A stretch of 64,000 bases of DNA from Pyxidicoccus fallax (GTDB lineage Bacteria; Myxococcota; Myxococcia; Myxococcales; Myxococcaceae). Location: contig NZ_JABBJJ010000010.1 in the NCBI RefSeq assembly GCF_012933655.1, positions 1-64,000 of the forward strand, written 5' to 3'. This document shows, one piece after another, positions 52,433-62,529 of this stretch. The notes beneath the pieces were generated by a model. It was not told where the DNA came from. It did not search any database and saw only the letters and a program-made list of their open reading frames with translations. Each line of letters begins with the position of its first letter. Position 1 is the stretch's first letter. A program made the position numbers and the translations under genes.

Positions 52433-54583
52433 TCAGCGGGCCCGCGTCATGACGCCGCCACGCTCCAGCAACCCGAAGAGGTCCATCAGCGCCTCCACGG
52501 GGAAGGCGTGGCCGTACTCGGCGTAGGCCGCGTCGCGGATGTCCGCCACGGAGCGCTTGCCGTTCGCATAGCTCGCGACGGCATCGGGCAGTTGGAAGAA
52601 ACGCAGCTCGCTCTCTCCACGCTCCCGCAGGGCGGTGGTCGCCGCGTCCATCGCGGCCTGCACGGCGGCCAGGCGCGGCTTGTCCTCGGGGCTCGCCTTG
52701 CCCGCGACGTCGTCGAAGGAGGCCAGCTCCTGGCCCTTCACGCGCCGGGGCACGTAGGACCGGGCCCGGCGCTCGGCCTCGGTGGGGGCGGGCTCCTTCA
52801 GGGACACGCCGCGCGCCTTGGCGTCCGCCTCCAGACGGTCCAGGGACTGTTCCTCGGCATCGTCCAGTGTCTTGGCCAGGGCCTTCACCGATGCCGCGGG
52901 CGCGCCCAGCGGCACGCACGAGAGCAGGGCCTCGCGCTCGCGCTGGTGGGCGGCGCGCATCGCGGCGCGGGCCAGGCGGTACGTGCCGGGCAGCTGCGTG
53001 GCGGGAACCGCGGTCAGGTCGCGGCGGGCGTTGAATTCGTCCTCCGCCACGCGCTTCACGCCATGCACCGCCACCAGTCGCGCCAGCTCCAACGCGCCCG
53101 CGCCTTCGGCCCAGGCGGCGACGGTGACTCCGGCGAGACCCGCGAAGGCGGCGCGGTGGAGCTGCGTGGGGTCCACGTTCTCCAGCCGGTCGCCGCTGGT
53201 GTGGTAGGCGTCGTCGGGCCACGTGCCGTAGGCCACCCCGGGGATGCCGTGGTCGTTGAAGAGCTGGTGGTCCGAGCCGCGGCTGTAGCGCTCCATGTGG
53301 GCGTCCAGCGGATCCCTCGAGCCGGTGACGGAGCCGATGCGGAAGTCCTTGCGCGACGGGTACACCACCCCGTTGAAGCGGTTCATGAAGGCCACCGTGG
53401 ACTCGGACACGGTGTTAACGAAGCTCGCGTTCCAGTCCGGCGTGGCGGTCACCATGAAGCGCGAGTGCACGCGGGTCAGGTTCGCGCCGAGCATGTCGAA
53501 GTTGAAGTTGGCCACCCGCCGCACCGGGTCGTTGGCGTGGTGGTCGAACCACTCGCGGGTGCCCTCGAACTCCGGCAGCCACAGCACGCGCACGGTGCGC
53601 ACCGGCGGCGGCAGCACGCCCCGGCGGATGAGCGTGGTGTACGTGCGCACCATCTCCAGCACGGTGGCCGACCCCGAGGCGTTGTCGTTGGCCCCGGGCT
53701 TGTAGTGGTCCAGGTGGGCGGTGAGGACAACCTCCTCACCGGCGCGGGTGCCGGGGATGACGCCTCTGACGATGCTGTAGTGGCCCTCGCGCGTCTCGGT
53801 GGCGACGCTCACGTCCACCGTCACCGGACCCGCCTGGAGCTGGGCGCGCAGCTCGCGTCCCTGGCGGTCGGAGACCATGAACGCGAAGGGCGTCCGCCCG
53901 CCCGGCGCCAGCAGCCCCGGCGGCACGCGGGCCCAGCCAATCTGGTCCGGGAAGTCGCCGTCCAGGCGGTGCTGGAAGTTCCAGGGCGGCGTCGAGTACG
54001 ACGAGATGACGCCCACGGCCCCGCGCTCCGACACTCCCTTGCGAATCGCGAAGCCGGGAGGGCCCCGGGTGAGGAGCACCTTGCCCTTCACGTCCTTGCC
54101 CGTGTAGTCCGCGTCCGCCATGCCGGTGCCCACGTCGACAAGCTCCAGGCCCGTGCCCTCGAAGCTGCCGCTGCCCCCCGCCAGGGACATGGGCTGGTCG
54201 GCGTAGGAGGTGACCTTGTGCCGGTGCGGGGTGGATACCCACAGCTCGCCCCGGGAGGCGCGCCACTGGGGGCCGTCCTTCATCGGCTCCAGGCGCACGT
54301 CCTGGAGCCCCGCGGCCTCGGCGGCACCCTTCAGCCACTCGGCCGCCTCGGCGTAGCCCCCCTGATTGTCACGGGCGAGGAGGGCCAGCCGCTGCACGTC
54401 GTCGTACGCGCGGTCGCCCGAACTCTCACTGATGAGCGCTCGCACCACCTCGTCGCGCAGCACGAGGCCGGTGGTGGGCGACACGGGCCCCACGGGTGAC
54501 GGAGGCGGCTGGGCGGCGGCGCCGGAAGCGGTGAGGGCGGCGAGGGCGAAGGGGAGCAGTCGGAGGTGCATGAGGTGTCTCAC
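52433..54583 (-). CDS. Secreted M28-family zinc peptidase
   Basis: The 716-residue protein has a signal peptide (MHLRLLPFALAALTASGAAA) and a PA-like insert (about 140-215). The M28 core shows zinc ligands in VVLTAHLDHYKPGANDNASG, a catalytic Glu in LWLPEFEGTREWF, Asp in NFDMLGANLTR and the late His in RGSDHQLFNDHGIPGVAY. It should remove N-terminal amino acids from peptides outside the cytoplasm. A long C-terminal helical region (about 500-716), containing EFNARRDLTAVPATQLPG, is additional to the peptidase core. Either ATG (54583 or 54571) could start it. The next gene encodes a prolyl aminopeptidase-like enzyme, suggesting linked peptide use. Confidence 0.9.
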   Translation of the reverse strand: MRHLMHLRLLPFALAALTASGAAAQPPPSPVGPVSPTTGLVLRDEVVRALISESSGDRAYDDVQRLALLARDNQGGYAEAAEWLKGAAEAAGLQDVRLEPMKDGPQWRASRGELWVSTPHRHKVTSYADQPMSLAGGSGSFEGTGLELVDVGTGMADADYTGKDVKGKVLLTRGPPGFAIRKGVSERGAVGVISSYSTPPWNFQHRLDGDFPDQIGWARVPPGLLAPGGRTPFAFMVSDRQGRELRAQLQAGPVTVDVSVATETREGHYSIVRGVIPGTRAGEEVVLTAHLDHYKPGANDNASGSATVLEMVRTYTTLIRRGVLPPPVRTVRVLWLPEFEGTREWFDHHANDPVRRVANFNFDMLGANLTRVHSRFMVTATPDWNASFVNTVSESTVAFMNRFNGVVYPSRKDFRIGSVTGSRDPLDAHMERYSRGSDHQLFNDHGIPGVAYGTWPDDAYHTSGDRLENVDPTQLHRAAFAGLAGVTVAAWAEGAGALELARLVAVHGVKRVAEDEFNARRDLTAVPATQLPGTYRLARAAMRAAHQREREALLSCVPLGAPAASVKALAKTLDDAEEQSLDRLEADAKARGVSLKEPAPTEAERRARSYVPRRVKGQELASFDDVAGKASPEDKPRLAAVQAAMDAATTALRERGESELRFFQLPDAVASYANGKRSVADIRDAAYAEYGHAFPVEALMDLFGLLERGGVMTRAR

Positions 54584-54634
54584 GGCACCTCACTCTGTCA
54601 CCGCGCCCGCTGGTGTCCACCGGCTTGCGCCGTC

Positions 54635-55678
54635 TCAGAACCGGCCGGCGTCCATGTCGAGCAGGAAGCGCACCAGGCCTTCCATGTACGTCTTCTGGTC
54701 GTCGTACATGGCCATGTGGCTGCCATTGGGGCAGTGCAGGTAGCGGCCGCGCTTCACCTGGCCCGCCATCCACTCCATGTGCTTGGGGTCCATGGTGTCG
54801 TGCTGGGCGCCGATGACGAGCGTGGGCACGGTGATGCGCTGCAGGTCCGCGCTGCGGTCCCACTTCTCCAGGATGCCGCTGAGGCCCATCTCGCTGGGGC
54901 CCTGCATGGGCACGTAGACCTTGGGGTTGATGTGCGCGAACGAGCGCTGCGCCGGCTCGGGCCACTGCGCCGCCGGCATCCGCAGGATGTGGTGCTCGTA
55001 GTAGTGCGGCACCAGCAGCTCCATGTAGCGCGGGTTCGTGTAGTCCTTCGCGGCCTCCAGCTTCTGCAGCTCCTCGCGGACCTCGGTGGGAATGGCCGGG
55101 ATGAGGACGTTCTTCGCGTAGTCGTTGTACGCGGGGCAGCTCGACATCATGTTGGAGATGACGAGGCCGCGCAGGTTCTGTGGGTACTTGAGCGCGTACT
55201 CCGTCGCGAGGATGCCGCCCCACGAGTGGCCGAGCAGGAAGAAGTTGTCCGGCCCGAGGCCCAGGGCCTTGCGCACCTGCTCCACCTCTTCCACGAAGTG
55301 CTCGGTGGACAGGAGGGACGACAGCGTCGCGTCGTCGGGCTGGTCGCTGCGGTGCGAGCCGAGCTGGTCGTAGTAGTAGTACTCGATGCCCGCGCCGGGG
55401 AGGAAGGTGTCGAAGGCCTCGAAGTACTCGTGCGTGCCGCCGGGGCCGCCGTGCAGCAGCAACAGCTTGATGGTGGGGTTGTTGCCCACGCGCTTGGTCC
55501 AGACGTGGAACGTGCCCTTCGCCGTCTGGATGGGGATGCGCCGCGCGCCTCCGCCCAGCACGTCCATGCGGCCGGTCTGGTCGAAGTAGCGGGCTGCGTC
55601 CGCAGGGGCCGAGCCCCTCGTGGCACAGCCCTGGGCGAGCAGCGCGAACACAGCCAGGGCCCACAACGTCTTCATCAT
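54635..55678 (-). CDS. Prolyl aminopeptidase-like alpha/beta-hydrolase lipoprotein
   Basis: The 347-residue protein begins MMKTLWALAVFALLAQGCAT, a lipoprotein signal with Cys18. The hydrolase shows the oxyanion motif LLLLHGGPGGTHEYFEAF, YYYYDQLGSHRSDQP, the nucleophile elbow FFLLGHSWGGILATEYALKY, Asp in GAQHDTMDPKHMEW and His in NGSHMAMYDD. This is the proline iminopeptidase/L-amino-acid amidase group. As a lipoprotein it likely acts in the periplasm or at the outer membrane. It ends about 50 bp before the M28 peptidase start on the same strand, so the two may be one operon. Confidence 0.9.
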   Translation of the reverse strand: MMKTLWALAVFALLAQGCATRGSAPADAARYFDQTGRMDVLGGGARRIPIQTAKGTFHVWTKRVGNNPTIKLLLLHGGPGGTHEYFEAFDTFLPGAGIEYYYYDQLGSHRSDQPDDATLSSLLSTEHFVEEVEQVRKALGLGPDNFFLLGHSWGGILATEYALKYPQNLRGLVISNMMSSCPAYNDYAKNVLIPAIPTEVREELQKLEAAKDYTNPRYMELLVPHYYEHHILRMPAAQWPEPAQRSFAHINPKVYVPMQGPSEMGLSGILEKWDRSADLQRITVPTLVIGAQHDTMDPKHMEWMAGQVKRGRYLHCPNGSHMAMYDDQKTYMEGLVRFLLDMDAGRF

Positions 55679-55812
55679 GAGGTCCGCTCCAGGTTGGGGC
55701 GCCTCCAGGATGAAGCCGGGCGGCGCGAGCGGCGCAGCATAGCCGCCGGGACGGCCGGCTCGTTCAGGATGACGGCGTGGTGGGGCCGCCACCAACGCCT
55801 TCTGGAATGCCA

Positions 55813-58644
55813 TCAAAGCTCCCAGTTCGGCTCCTCCTCGAACGTGTCGAGCGCTTCTGACGAGGATGGAGCCCCTGGAGGAGGAGCCGCCTCGACTTCC
55901 TCTGGTTCCTGCTCCACTTCGTGAGGCGCGGACGAGGGACGAAGCCTCCTGGACCACGGCTTCAACACGGCTCGCCATCGGCTGGCGACCTCATCGAGGT
56001 ACCTGGGGTCCGAGCTGGCGGGGAGCGTGAACCGCGAGCGCCAGCCTGCGAGACGGACCCGATCAACCCACTCCAGCGCCTCCTGGGCGGTGAGGTTGGC
56101 CTGCCGCAGGCCGGAGTAGAAATACACGTATTCATCGGCGAGCCGCGTCGCGAAGGTGACGGGGTCATCCGTATTGATGGAGACCAGCAGTGGCGCCTCC
56201 GACGCTCGAACGGCCGGTGGCCGGTGCTTCTTCGCCCCTCGCTGGGAGGGGCCGAGCGTCAACCGCAGCGCGGGCGGGACCTCGTGGACGCCCAGGTCCG
56301 AGGTCAGGAGGTTGCTCGAGGGATTGCTCTCGATGGTGATCTCCTGGCGCCCGAGCAGCCAGCGAAGCCATTGTTGTGCCTCCTCCAGCATGGAGACCTC
56401 GCCGTCATCGATGGTGACGGGAACCGGCCGAAGACCTCGCTGAAACCAGGCAGTCGAGGTCAGGTACCGCCGAACGATTTCCAGGGCGTTCTCGGGATGC
56501 GCGCCAACGGAGCCTGGCGCTACACGCCTTGGGTAGCCCAGGCGTTCGAGCAACTCGGGAACGTGTCGAAGCCTTCTGGCCTCGAGATACATGTCGAGGT
56601 CGGGCGAGGGATCTCCGAAGACATCGCGGAGGAGACGCCGCAATTCCGTGCGCACCAACTCCCGCCGGGAGCCTCTGCCCGTGAAGTCGCCTCGTTGGTA
56701 GCGCTCCAACTCCCACAGGAGGTCGTCGATCCGCTCCTCGGCGGGCTGAGGAATCATCCGCGCATTTCGCGCCCAGAGCCGGGGCGAAATGCTCAGGGCG
56801 ACCCCATGGCCAATCCGATCTCCCTGGCGAAGCGCGCCGAAATCCACCACCTCGTGGATGCGCCGCAGGCCCTCGACGAGCCGGCGGAAGTCCTCCCCCA
56901 CATGGTAGGTCACGCCCAGCCGCGGAAGGGGCTGCTCGGCGCCACGCGCGGCGAGCACGCGCGAGGCATGAACCGAGGCACGACGGGCTTCCTCGAGAAT
57001 TCCCAGCGTGACCCAGGTGGGCGCGGAGAGTTCCGTGCTTGCGACATCGAGGCCACGGATGAGCAACTGCATGCTCGGAAAGCGCTCCAGGGCCCCCACG
57101 ATGGCGAGTGCACGGCGCCGCTGCTCCGAGTACCAGTCACCGAACCTCACGCCCGTTCCGTTGCCTTCCGGGTCGGCATGGAGCCTGTGCTGCGGATGGC
57201 GTGTATTGAGGTTCTCCTTCACGAAATGGAAGACGAGGCCCACTTCGGTTCGGACGGCGGGCTCCCCGGAACGCTGCCGGTGGTGGAAGCCAAGGCTTCC
57301 CTCCGCGAGCTTCTGGACGTCCCGGCACAGCATGGCCCAGGACTCGGGGGGCGTTCGCCGAAGCTCCAGCGCGCCGAGGTGGAGGTCGGCGCTTTCATGT
57401 TCGAGCGCGGCCTCGAAGAGGGTCGCGTCCATGTCGCCGCGAAACGCCTTGAGGCGGCTGAAATACCGCTGGAACCAGTCGAGTCCCGCGGTTCCTGGTT
57501 CCAGGACCAGGAAGTCGTAGGCGCGGCAGCGGACGCGCTGGTACTGCCAGAAGAAGCGCGTGAACTCCGCGTCCACCAGCTCCGAGCGGATGGCTCGCAG
57601 CGCATGGGTGGTGAAGACGGTCTCCGAAAGAACCCTGCCCGGGACTCCCCTGAACCATCCGGCGATGGGATCGGCCGCGTAGAGCTCTTCCAGCGTCCGG
57701 GGACGCCGGGGAGGCGCGTCCCGGATGACGAGCCGCCGGTAGCTATGGCAGAGCGAGGCGAGGTCCACGCCGCCGGAGCCGCTCAGGAGCATCCGCATCG
57801 CGCCACCGCACCAGTACACGTGGTCGCCGAGCGCGGGACGCCCGTGATGACCGGCTGCTGTGCGCTCGACGGCCTCGCGGCAGAACTCCGCGAAGGAGGC
57901 TCTCTGCCCGGCCGCGAGCCGGAGCAGGTAGCCCGCCATGAGGGTCCGGGTGATGGCCGCCGCCAGCAACATGCCCGTGAACGCGGACTGTCCTCCGAAA
58001 GGCCAGGAATGTCCCTGGAGCACCGTGGCGTCGGCTCGGGGAACCTGGCGCAGGAACCACCCCATCCACGAGGACCAGAGCTGTGAAAAGGAGAATGCGG
58101 CCTTCTCGTGGAGGTGTGTCTCGGCGACGGGCTGGCTCAGGACGTGCGCGAGTTGTGCGCTGACCAGGCTGACCCGGTCCGTGGTGGGGGCATGCGGGCC
58201 AGCGGAGTGCAGGGAGGCAATCAGCAGGTCCGGCGGCAGACGCAGCGAGAGCCATCGCCAGCGCGAGACTCGGGCCACGGCCTCTCGCGGCGAGTCGTGG
58301 GACAGTTCCCGCAGCCGCACGGTGGCACCCGCCTGCTCGAGATGGCGAGTGGCCAGCCGGTGCAGGTAGGCCTCCAGGGGAATGCTCTGCCCCGCGGCCT
58401 CCTCGCCGTCCGCCGCGAACCAGGAATGCTCCCGCACTTCATGGAGCACTTGCAGGGAGAGCCCGCGAGCGCGAAGCCGCAAGTGGTCTTCCAGTTCATG
58501 AGCCATCGCGGCTGTCGCGGGCTCCAGCACGCCTGGGGCCACATGGCCGAGCGCCACGAGACCCGACCTGAATCCCTGGTGGGACAGGAAGGGCCAAGCA
58601 TCGGCCTCGGCGATGAGCCGCTCGAGATTGATTTCACCTGCCAT
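55813..58644 (-). CDS. rdrB: RdrB-like adenosine deaminase of a RADAR anti-phage system
   Basis: The 943-residue protein is much larger than ordinary adenosine deaminases but keeps every active-site element: HxH in ETHLHEKAAFSFSQLW (about 190), His and Glu in VTYHVGEDFRRLVEGL (about 605), RIGHG in ALRQGDRIGHGVAL, and the Asp pair in LLVSINTDDPVTFATRL (about 840). Long insertions sit between them, as in RdrB of RADAR. In known systems RdrB deaminates adenosine-type substrates and forms giant assemblies with the ATPase RdrA, causing growth arrest on phage infection. It starts 23 bp after the ATPase gene on the same strand. The acidic C-terminal tail is disordered. Confidence 0.85.
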   Translation of the reverse strand: MAGEINLERLIAEADAWPFLSHQGFRSGLVALGHVAPGVLEPATAAMAHELEDHLRLRARGLSLQVLHEVREHSWFAADGEEAAGQSIPLEAYLHRLATRHLEQAGATVRLRELSHDSPREAVARVSRWRWLSLRLPPDLLIASLHSAGPHAPTTDRVSLVSAQLAHVLSQPVAETHLHEKAAFSFSQLWSSWMGWFLRQVPRADATVLQGHSWPFGGQSAFTGMLLAAAITRTLMAGYLLRLAAGQRASFAEFCREAVERTAAGHHGRPALGDHVYWCGGAMRMLLSGSGGVDLASLCHSYRRLVIRDAPPRRPRTLEELYAADPIAGWFRGVPGRVLSETVFTTHALRAIRSELVDAEFTRFFWQYQRVRCRAYDFLVLEPGTAGLDWFQRYFSRLKAFRGDMDATLFEAALEHESADLHLGALELRRTPPESWAMLCRDVQKLAEGSLGFHHRQRSGEPAVRTEVGLVFHFVKENLNTRHPQHRLHADPEGNGTGVRFGDWYSEQRRRALAIVGALERFPSMQLLIRGLDVASTELSAPTWVTLGILEEARRASVHASRVLAARGAEQPLPRLGVTYHVGEDFRRLVEGLRRIHEVVDFGALRQGDRIGHGVALSISPRLWARNARMIPQPAEERIDDLLWELERYQRGDFTGRGSRRELVRTELRRLLRDVFGDPSPDLDMYLEARRLRHVPELLERLGYPRRVAPGSVGAHPENALEIVRRYLTSTAWFQRGLRPVPVTIDDGEVSMLEEAQQWLRWLLGRQEITIESNPSSNLLTSDLGVHEVPPALRLTLGPSQRGAKKHRPPAVRASEAPLLVSINTDDPVTFATRLADEYVYFYSGLRQANLTAQEALEWVDRVRLAGWRSRFTLPASSDPRYLDEVASRWRAVLKPWSRRLRPSSAPHEVEQEPEEVEAAPPPGAPSSSEALDTFEEEPNWEL

Positions 58645-58667
58645 GGACTTGTTGTCCTGCAGCGGGC

Positions 58668-61600
58668 CTATTTCCCGCTCGACTGCTTCATGTGTTCAAC
58701 CCACGGGTGGTGGGGAAACGTCTCGTCGATGTCCGCGAGGGTGGCGTCCACCTCCGCGGGGAGGACTCCGCTCGCCAGGGTGCGCTCACGACGCAACTCA
58801 TGCAGTTGAGGTGGCGTCAGATCCTGTAGCTGCGCGGGCTCGAGGAACACCCGCGCGACATCATCGGACAGCCCGGCCTCGGGTGTCGCCATGAGCGGAA
58901 GCCGCCGGACCCAATGCTCCAGAAGCGTATGCCTGCGTCCGCTCGTGGGAGGCTTGACGGGCCAGATCCCCTTGAGGAACGCTCTGTAGTCGTCTGTGGT
59001 CACTTCGCCTTTGTCGATGGAGCCGCCCTGGCTTCGTCGATAGAACCCAGCGCGGTTCTCCAGGAAATTCAGTGCGAATGCGTCCACCGCGTACGGCATG
59101 TAGTCCAGCGTCTCCAAGGCAAGCCACTCATCCAGGGAGTTGACCCTCTCGGCCCAGGCCTTGGGAGCTTCTTCGTACTCCATGAGCGAAGGCCACAGAA
59201 CATCGGGCCAGGGGCGCAGCAGGTGTGGCTTCCTGCCCGTCAGCTGGGTGCTGACGAGAGGCCAGACGGTGAGCTTTGTATCTGCGGGGGCGGAATCGTC
59301 GTCCTGGTCCTGGACGTAATCGAAGATCAGGCGGAATACGGCATCGAGGGGCGCCGGTAGGTCCGAGGCGGGTGCCACGGGGGCAAACCGCTCGATGATG
59401 AGCCCTCGCGTAGAGTCGATGGGAATCGAGGTGGTCGCGCCCGCACGAGAGTTCAGTATCACCTCGCGCAGGATGCGGCCACGTTCGGCGGCCGTGTTAC
59501 TCATCTGGATCCGGGTTTTTTCGAGCCAGAACCACGAGACGACGTCAGGGTGTCCCGCTTCCTTCGCGAGGAGTCTCCAGACGTTCACAAGAACGACGGG
59601 GGCGAGGGCTCTGTTCGGGCGGCCTTCGATCTTCTCGCGAAGGTTGGAGTAGAGGGGTTCTGGAAGGTCTCCCAGAGCCTCCTGCCGTAGCGCGGTCCGA
59701 TAGCGCTCCAACCTGAATTCCTTTTCCCTGAAGATACCGCTGTGGGGGGGAGGCGTCCGGTACCCGAGGTACTCCAGGAGCCCCTGCCGGACGCCCTGTC
59801 GATTCGAAGGAAGGTGAAGGCCTTTCAGAGCCTGTACGAAGGGGTGTGCCGGGGCCGCGCCGTCCAACTGGACGAGGGCTTGTTCGGGATCGAAGTTCAG
59901 GCGCGTCCTGCCTGGTATCGAGGAAAGCCTCGCGAGCCGCCGGGCCCTGAGCTCCTTGACGGACCAGGATGCCCCCAGCGTGGGAATCAGCGCACTGAGG
60001 AAGTCGCTCGCATCCTCCTCCGGCAGACCCGACTCAGGGGCGGCAATGAGTGGGGCATCCGTGCTGGCCCAGCTCGCGCACCGCTGTTGTCTGGGCGAAC
60101 CGTGAACCTGGGGCCGCGCCAGTTCGCCGAGCTGCTCCGCCAAAGCTGTCCAGGATGGCGGATGGTCCCACTCCACCGGTTCCTTCACCGCCCGGTGCTG
60201 GCAGATCTGGATGACCAGCCACAAGAAGTGACGTGCGAGGCGGCCGGCGTCTCGTCCTGGCGATGAGCGCCCCTTCGCGAGTTGCTCAGTCCAATGTCTG
60301 GAGAAGATCACATAGTCGACCGGTGCCTGCCATGCGGGGAGCGGCCAGGGCACCTCCAGCGCAGGTTCGAGACTCGAGGCAGGTCGCGATGCGAGAACGA
60401 AACGCACGGAGCCCTCGTCGACGGAGCTCTCCGACTCGTCCAAGGGGCCCTCATGCACGCCATCCGCCGCGATGTCCGAGGCCAGCACCCAGCAGGCCGT
60501 GAGCCGCTCCGGCAGCTCGTCGCCATCCGAGGGCCGGAGGACGAATTCTCCAGGAACATGATTCGGCTTCAACACCGCACTGAAGCGGTTCAGGGTCTGC
60601 AGCGTGAGCGTGTATGCGGACTGCTCGACCCGGAACCGCACGACGGGCCTCAGCTCGGGTCTCATCTGGATGAGACGGGTGTCGAGCCGGAGCTGCCCAT
60701 CCAGCTGGGCGCTCTGGACGGCGCCCTTGAGTCTCTTCCACCGCTCGTCCTCCTCGCCCAGCGCTTCGGAGGTTTCCTGCCACAGCCATTGGACGATGGG
60801 GAGCGTGGCCCTGGGAGTCATCTCCTCTTCAGTAGGGCTCGCCCTCCGGAGGCGCGCGGTCAGTTCGGAGATCTGCCGCAGGCGATCCGGTAGGAGTTCG
60901 GAGCTCTGGAGGTTGGCGAGGAAGTAGTCCCGCAGGGTTGGAGGCGTGCGCTCATCCTCACGCGGAATCTCCGGCCGTTGGACCTCGACGGAGTAACGCT
61001 GGAGCAGCGAGTGGATCTCCTGGTTGCGCTCGACCCGCTCGCCAGGCTTCAGCGCTCCCAGCAGGAAGCGCGCGGAGTTCGGGATGTCTTTCTCGTAGGT
61101 GTCCTGCGCCAGCCTGAGGTAGGGCGCTCCATCCTTCGAAGCCCGGCTTCCTTGCGCGAGCAGTGACTCCTGCAGCCGCAGCAGGAAGAGCCTGCTGTCT
61201 CCCGCCATCAGGAACGACAGGCGCGGGTGCCACAACTTCCGAAGTAGCTCCAGCAGGCGGGCGGACAGCTTGGGATTCATGTCCGCGTCGTCGATGGGAA
61301 CGAGGAACAGGGGCTTCTTGTTGCCACCCCGGCCAAACTTCGATGCGTAGCCCTCGACGAGTGCATCGACCGCGTCGCGAAAGCCCTCCGCCAGTTGCCC
61401 GCGTTCAAGCTCTTCCTCGATGATCTCGATGACGTACGAACTCGTATCCTGCCGCCCCACGCGCGCCTCCAGGCTTTCGTCCCAGGTGGCGAGTAGCCGC
61501 ATCAAGCGATTCCACTTGTCGCGAAGCCGGGGGCCGGAAGCCTCATCCCAAATGGGCTTGGAGGACGTGCTCGTGGTGGGCGGCGGTTCCACGGTGTCAA

Positions 61601-62024
61601 CCACGCTCTTCAGCCGGCCCATCACGTGGAGGGCGAGGTTCGTCGAGGGCGGAAGCGGCTGGAGGTCGATGATCTCGACCGGGATGATCATCTCGGCCAT
61701 TCCCCTGATCCATCGTGGCTCCTTGGCCCCGAGGACAGACCGCCTGTAGGCGTTGAGCAGGGTCAGGAGGAGGGTGGACTTGCCGGTTCCTCGGCCACCA
61801 TCAATCAGCAGTACCCGATTGGTTCGAGCCCGGTCGAGGTGGGGGAGGTAGGCGTGCTCCTGTGGCCCGCCATGCGGAGCCGACCAGGGCTCGTCGGCCA
61901 TGTCGCGCAGCGTGGCCGCGATCTCCGATCCGGCTCGTTGCTGATCGCTGGTCAGGTTGGAGTAGAGGAACGGGGTCGCCTCGGCGCGGGGGCTTGGCAC
62001 GGACTTCGGGGTGGGTTTGCGCAT
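58668..62024 (-). CDS. rdrA: RdrA-like P-loop ATPase of a RADAR anti-phage system
   Basis: The 1118-residue ATPase has Walker A RVLLIDGGRGTGKSTLLLTL near residue 75 and Walker B-like KPLFLVPIDDADMNPKLSAR near 240, followed by LSFLMAGDSRLFLLRL, an AAA/STAND-type arrangement. The remaining approximately 800 residues are mostly helical with no named domain. The size, position upstream of an oversized adenosine deaminase, and P-loop family all match RdrA, which senses infection and partners with RdrB. No rdrC/rdrD-type accessory gene is next to it. No strong Shine-Dalgarno precedes ATG 62024. It has about 150 bp of upstream DNA before a pseudogene. Confidence 0.82.
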   Translation of the reverse strand: MRKPTPKSVPSPRAEATPFLYSNLTSDQQRAGSEIAATLRDMADEPWSAPHGGPQEHAYLPHLDRARTNRVLLIDGGRGTGKSTLLLTLLNAYRRSVLGAKEPRWIRGMAEMIIPVEIIDLQPLPPSTNLALHVMGRLKSVVDTVEPPPTTSTSSKPIWDEASGPRLRDKWNRLMRLLATWDESLEARVGRQDTSSYVIEIIEEELERGQLAEGFRDAVDALVEGYASKFGRGGNKKPLFLVPIDDADMNPKLSARLLELLRKLWHPRLSFLMAGDSRLFLLRLQESLLAQGSRASKDGAPYLRLAQDTYEKDIPNSARFLLGALKPGERVERNQEIHSLLQRYSVEVQRPEIPREDERTPPTLRDYFLANLQSSELLPDRLRQISELTARLRRASPTEEEMTPRATLPIVQWLWQETSEALGEEDERWKRLKGAVQSAQLDGQLRLDTRLIQMRPELRPVVRFRVEQSAYTLTLQTLNRFSAVLKPNHVPGEFVLRPSDGDELPERLTACWVLASDIAADGVHEGPLDESESSVDEGSVRFVLASRPASSLEPALEVPWPLPAWQAPVDYVIFSRHWTEQLAKGRSSPGRDAGRLARHFLWLVIQICQHRAVKEPVEWDHPPSWTALAEQLGELARPQVHGSPRQQRCASWASTDAPLIAAPESGLPEEDASDFLSALIPTLGASWSVKELRARRLARLSSIPGRTRLNFDPEQALVQLDGAAPAHPFVQALKGLHLPSNRQGVRQGLLEYLGYRTPPPHSGIFREKEFRLERYRTALRQEALGDLPEPLYSNLREKIEGRPNRALAPVVLVNVWRLLAKEAGHPDVVSWFWLEKTRIQMSNTAAERGRILREVILNSRAGATTSIPIDSTRGLIIERFAPVAPASDLPAPLDAVFRLIFDYVQDQDDDSAPADTKLTVWPLVSTQLTGRKPHLLRPWPDVLWPSLMEYEEAPKAWAERVNSLDEWLALETLDYMPYAVDAFALNFLENRAGFYRRSQGGSIDKGEVTTDDYRAFLKGIWPVKPPTSGRRHTLLEHWVRRLPLMATPEAGLSDDVARVFLEPAQLQDLTPPQLHELRRERTLASGVLPAEVDATLADIDETFPHHPWVEHMKQSSGK

Positions 62025-62174
62025 GGTCTGGATTCCGGTGCCCCCATTACCTGAATGCTTGAGTAGTGCAAAAGAGCTGTCCCGAGCGGTGCGCGTGGTT
62101 CTGGACAGCTGTTGTCATTTCACGCCCGGGCTCGCCGACTCCGTTTGCGGTGCTGGTAGATCCAAAAGGCGGTC

Positions 62175-62332
62175 GTGCACGCCGGGGAGGAGCATTCCCT
62201 GACCGTGCGTCCGGACGGCACCGTGTGGGCCTGGGGCTATGGTTGGGACGGCCAGTTGGGCACTGGCACCCCCGGGAACAGCTCCACGCCTTCACCGATG
62301 CGCTCTCTCCCGTGCAGGTCCTGCTGGACTGA
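62175..62332 (+). pseudogene. RCC1-repeat fragment, frameshifted
   Basis: One frame reads VHAGEEHSLTVRPDGTVWAW, GYGWDGQLGTGTPGNSSTP, the signature of an RCC1 repeat (GxxHSLAL...DGTVWAWGxNxxGQLG). The end of the repeat, DALSPVQVLLD and a TGA at 62330, is in another frame, so a shift lies near 62290. No start or further repeats are present. It is a leftover of an RCC1-like secreted protein, a family frequent in myxobacteria. The surrounding 62025-62529 contains no intact gene. Confidence 0.7.
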
Positions 62333-62529
62333 GCGCGCCCTCGGGGCGGGTGTGCTTTTCCGCTGCCCCCGGATGACTCCGCGTACGTGACGCCTCGCGG
62401 CGGCGGATTTCCCTTCCGGGCGAGCCAGGGCCGGGCGCTAGCGTGAGCGCACCGGTCCTGGTTGTCGCTGACGCGAGCTTCATCGCTCGTACGCGGGAGC
62501 CGCGAGGCCGGAGCAGGGGAGGGGCCATC

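Noticed and set aside
52508-58086. Plus-strand frames of 663 and 721 codons over the M28 peptidase and RdrB genes
   Set aside because: They have Gly/Arg/His/Val shadow composition with no motifs, while the minus-strand genes have full active sites.
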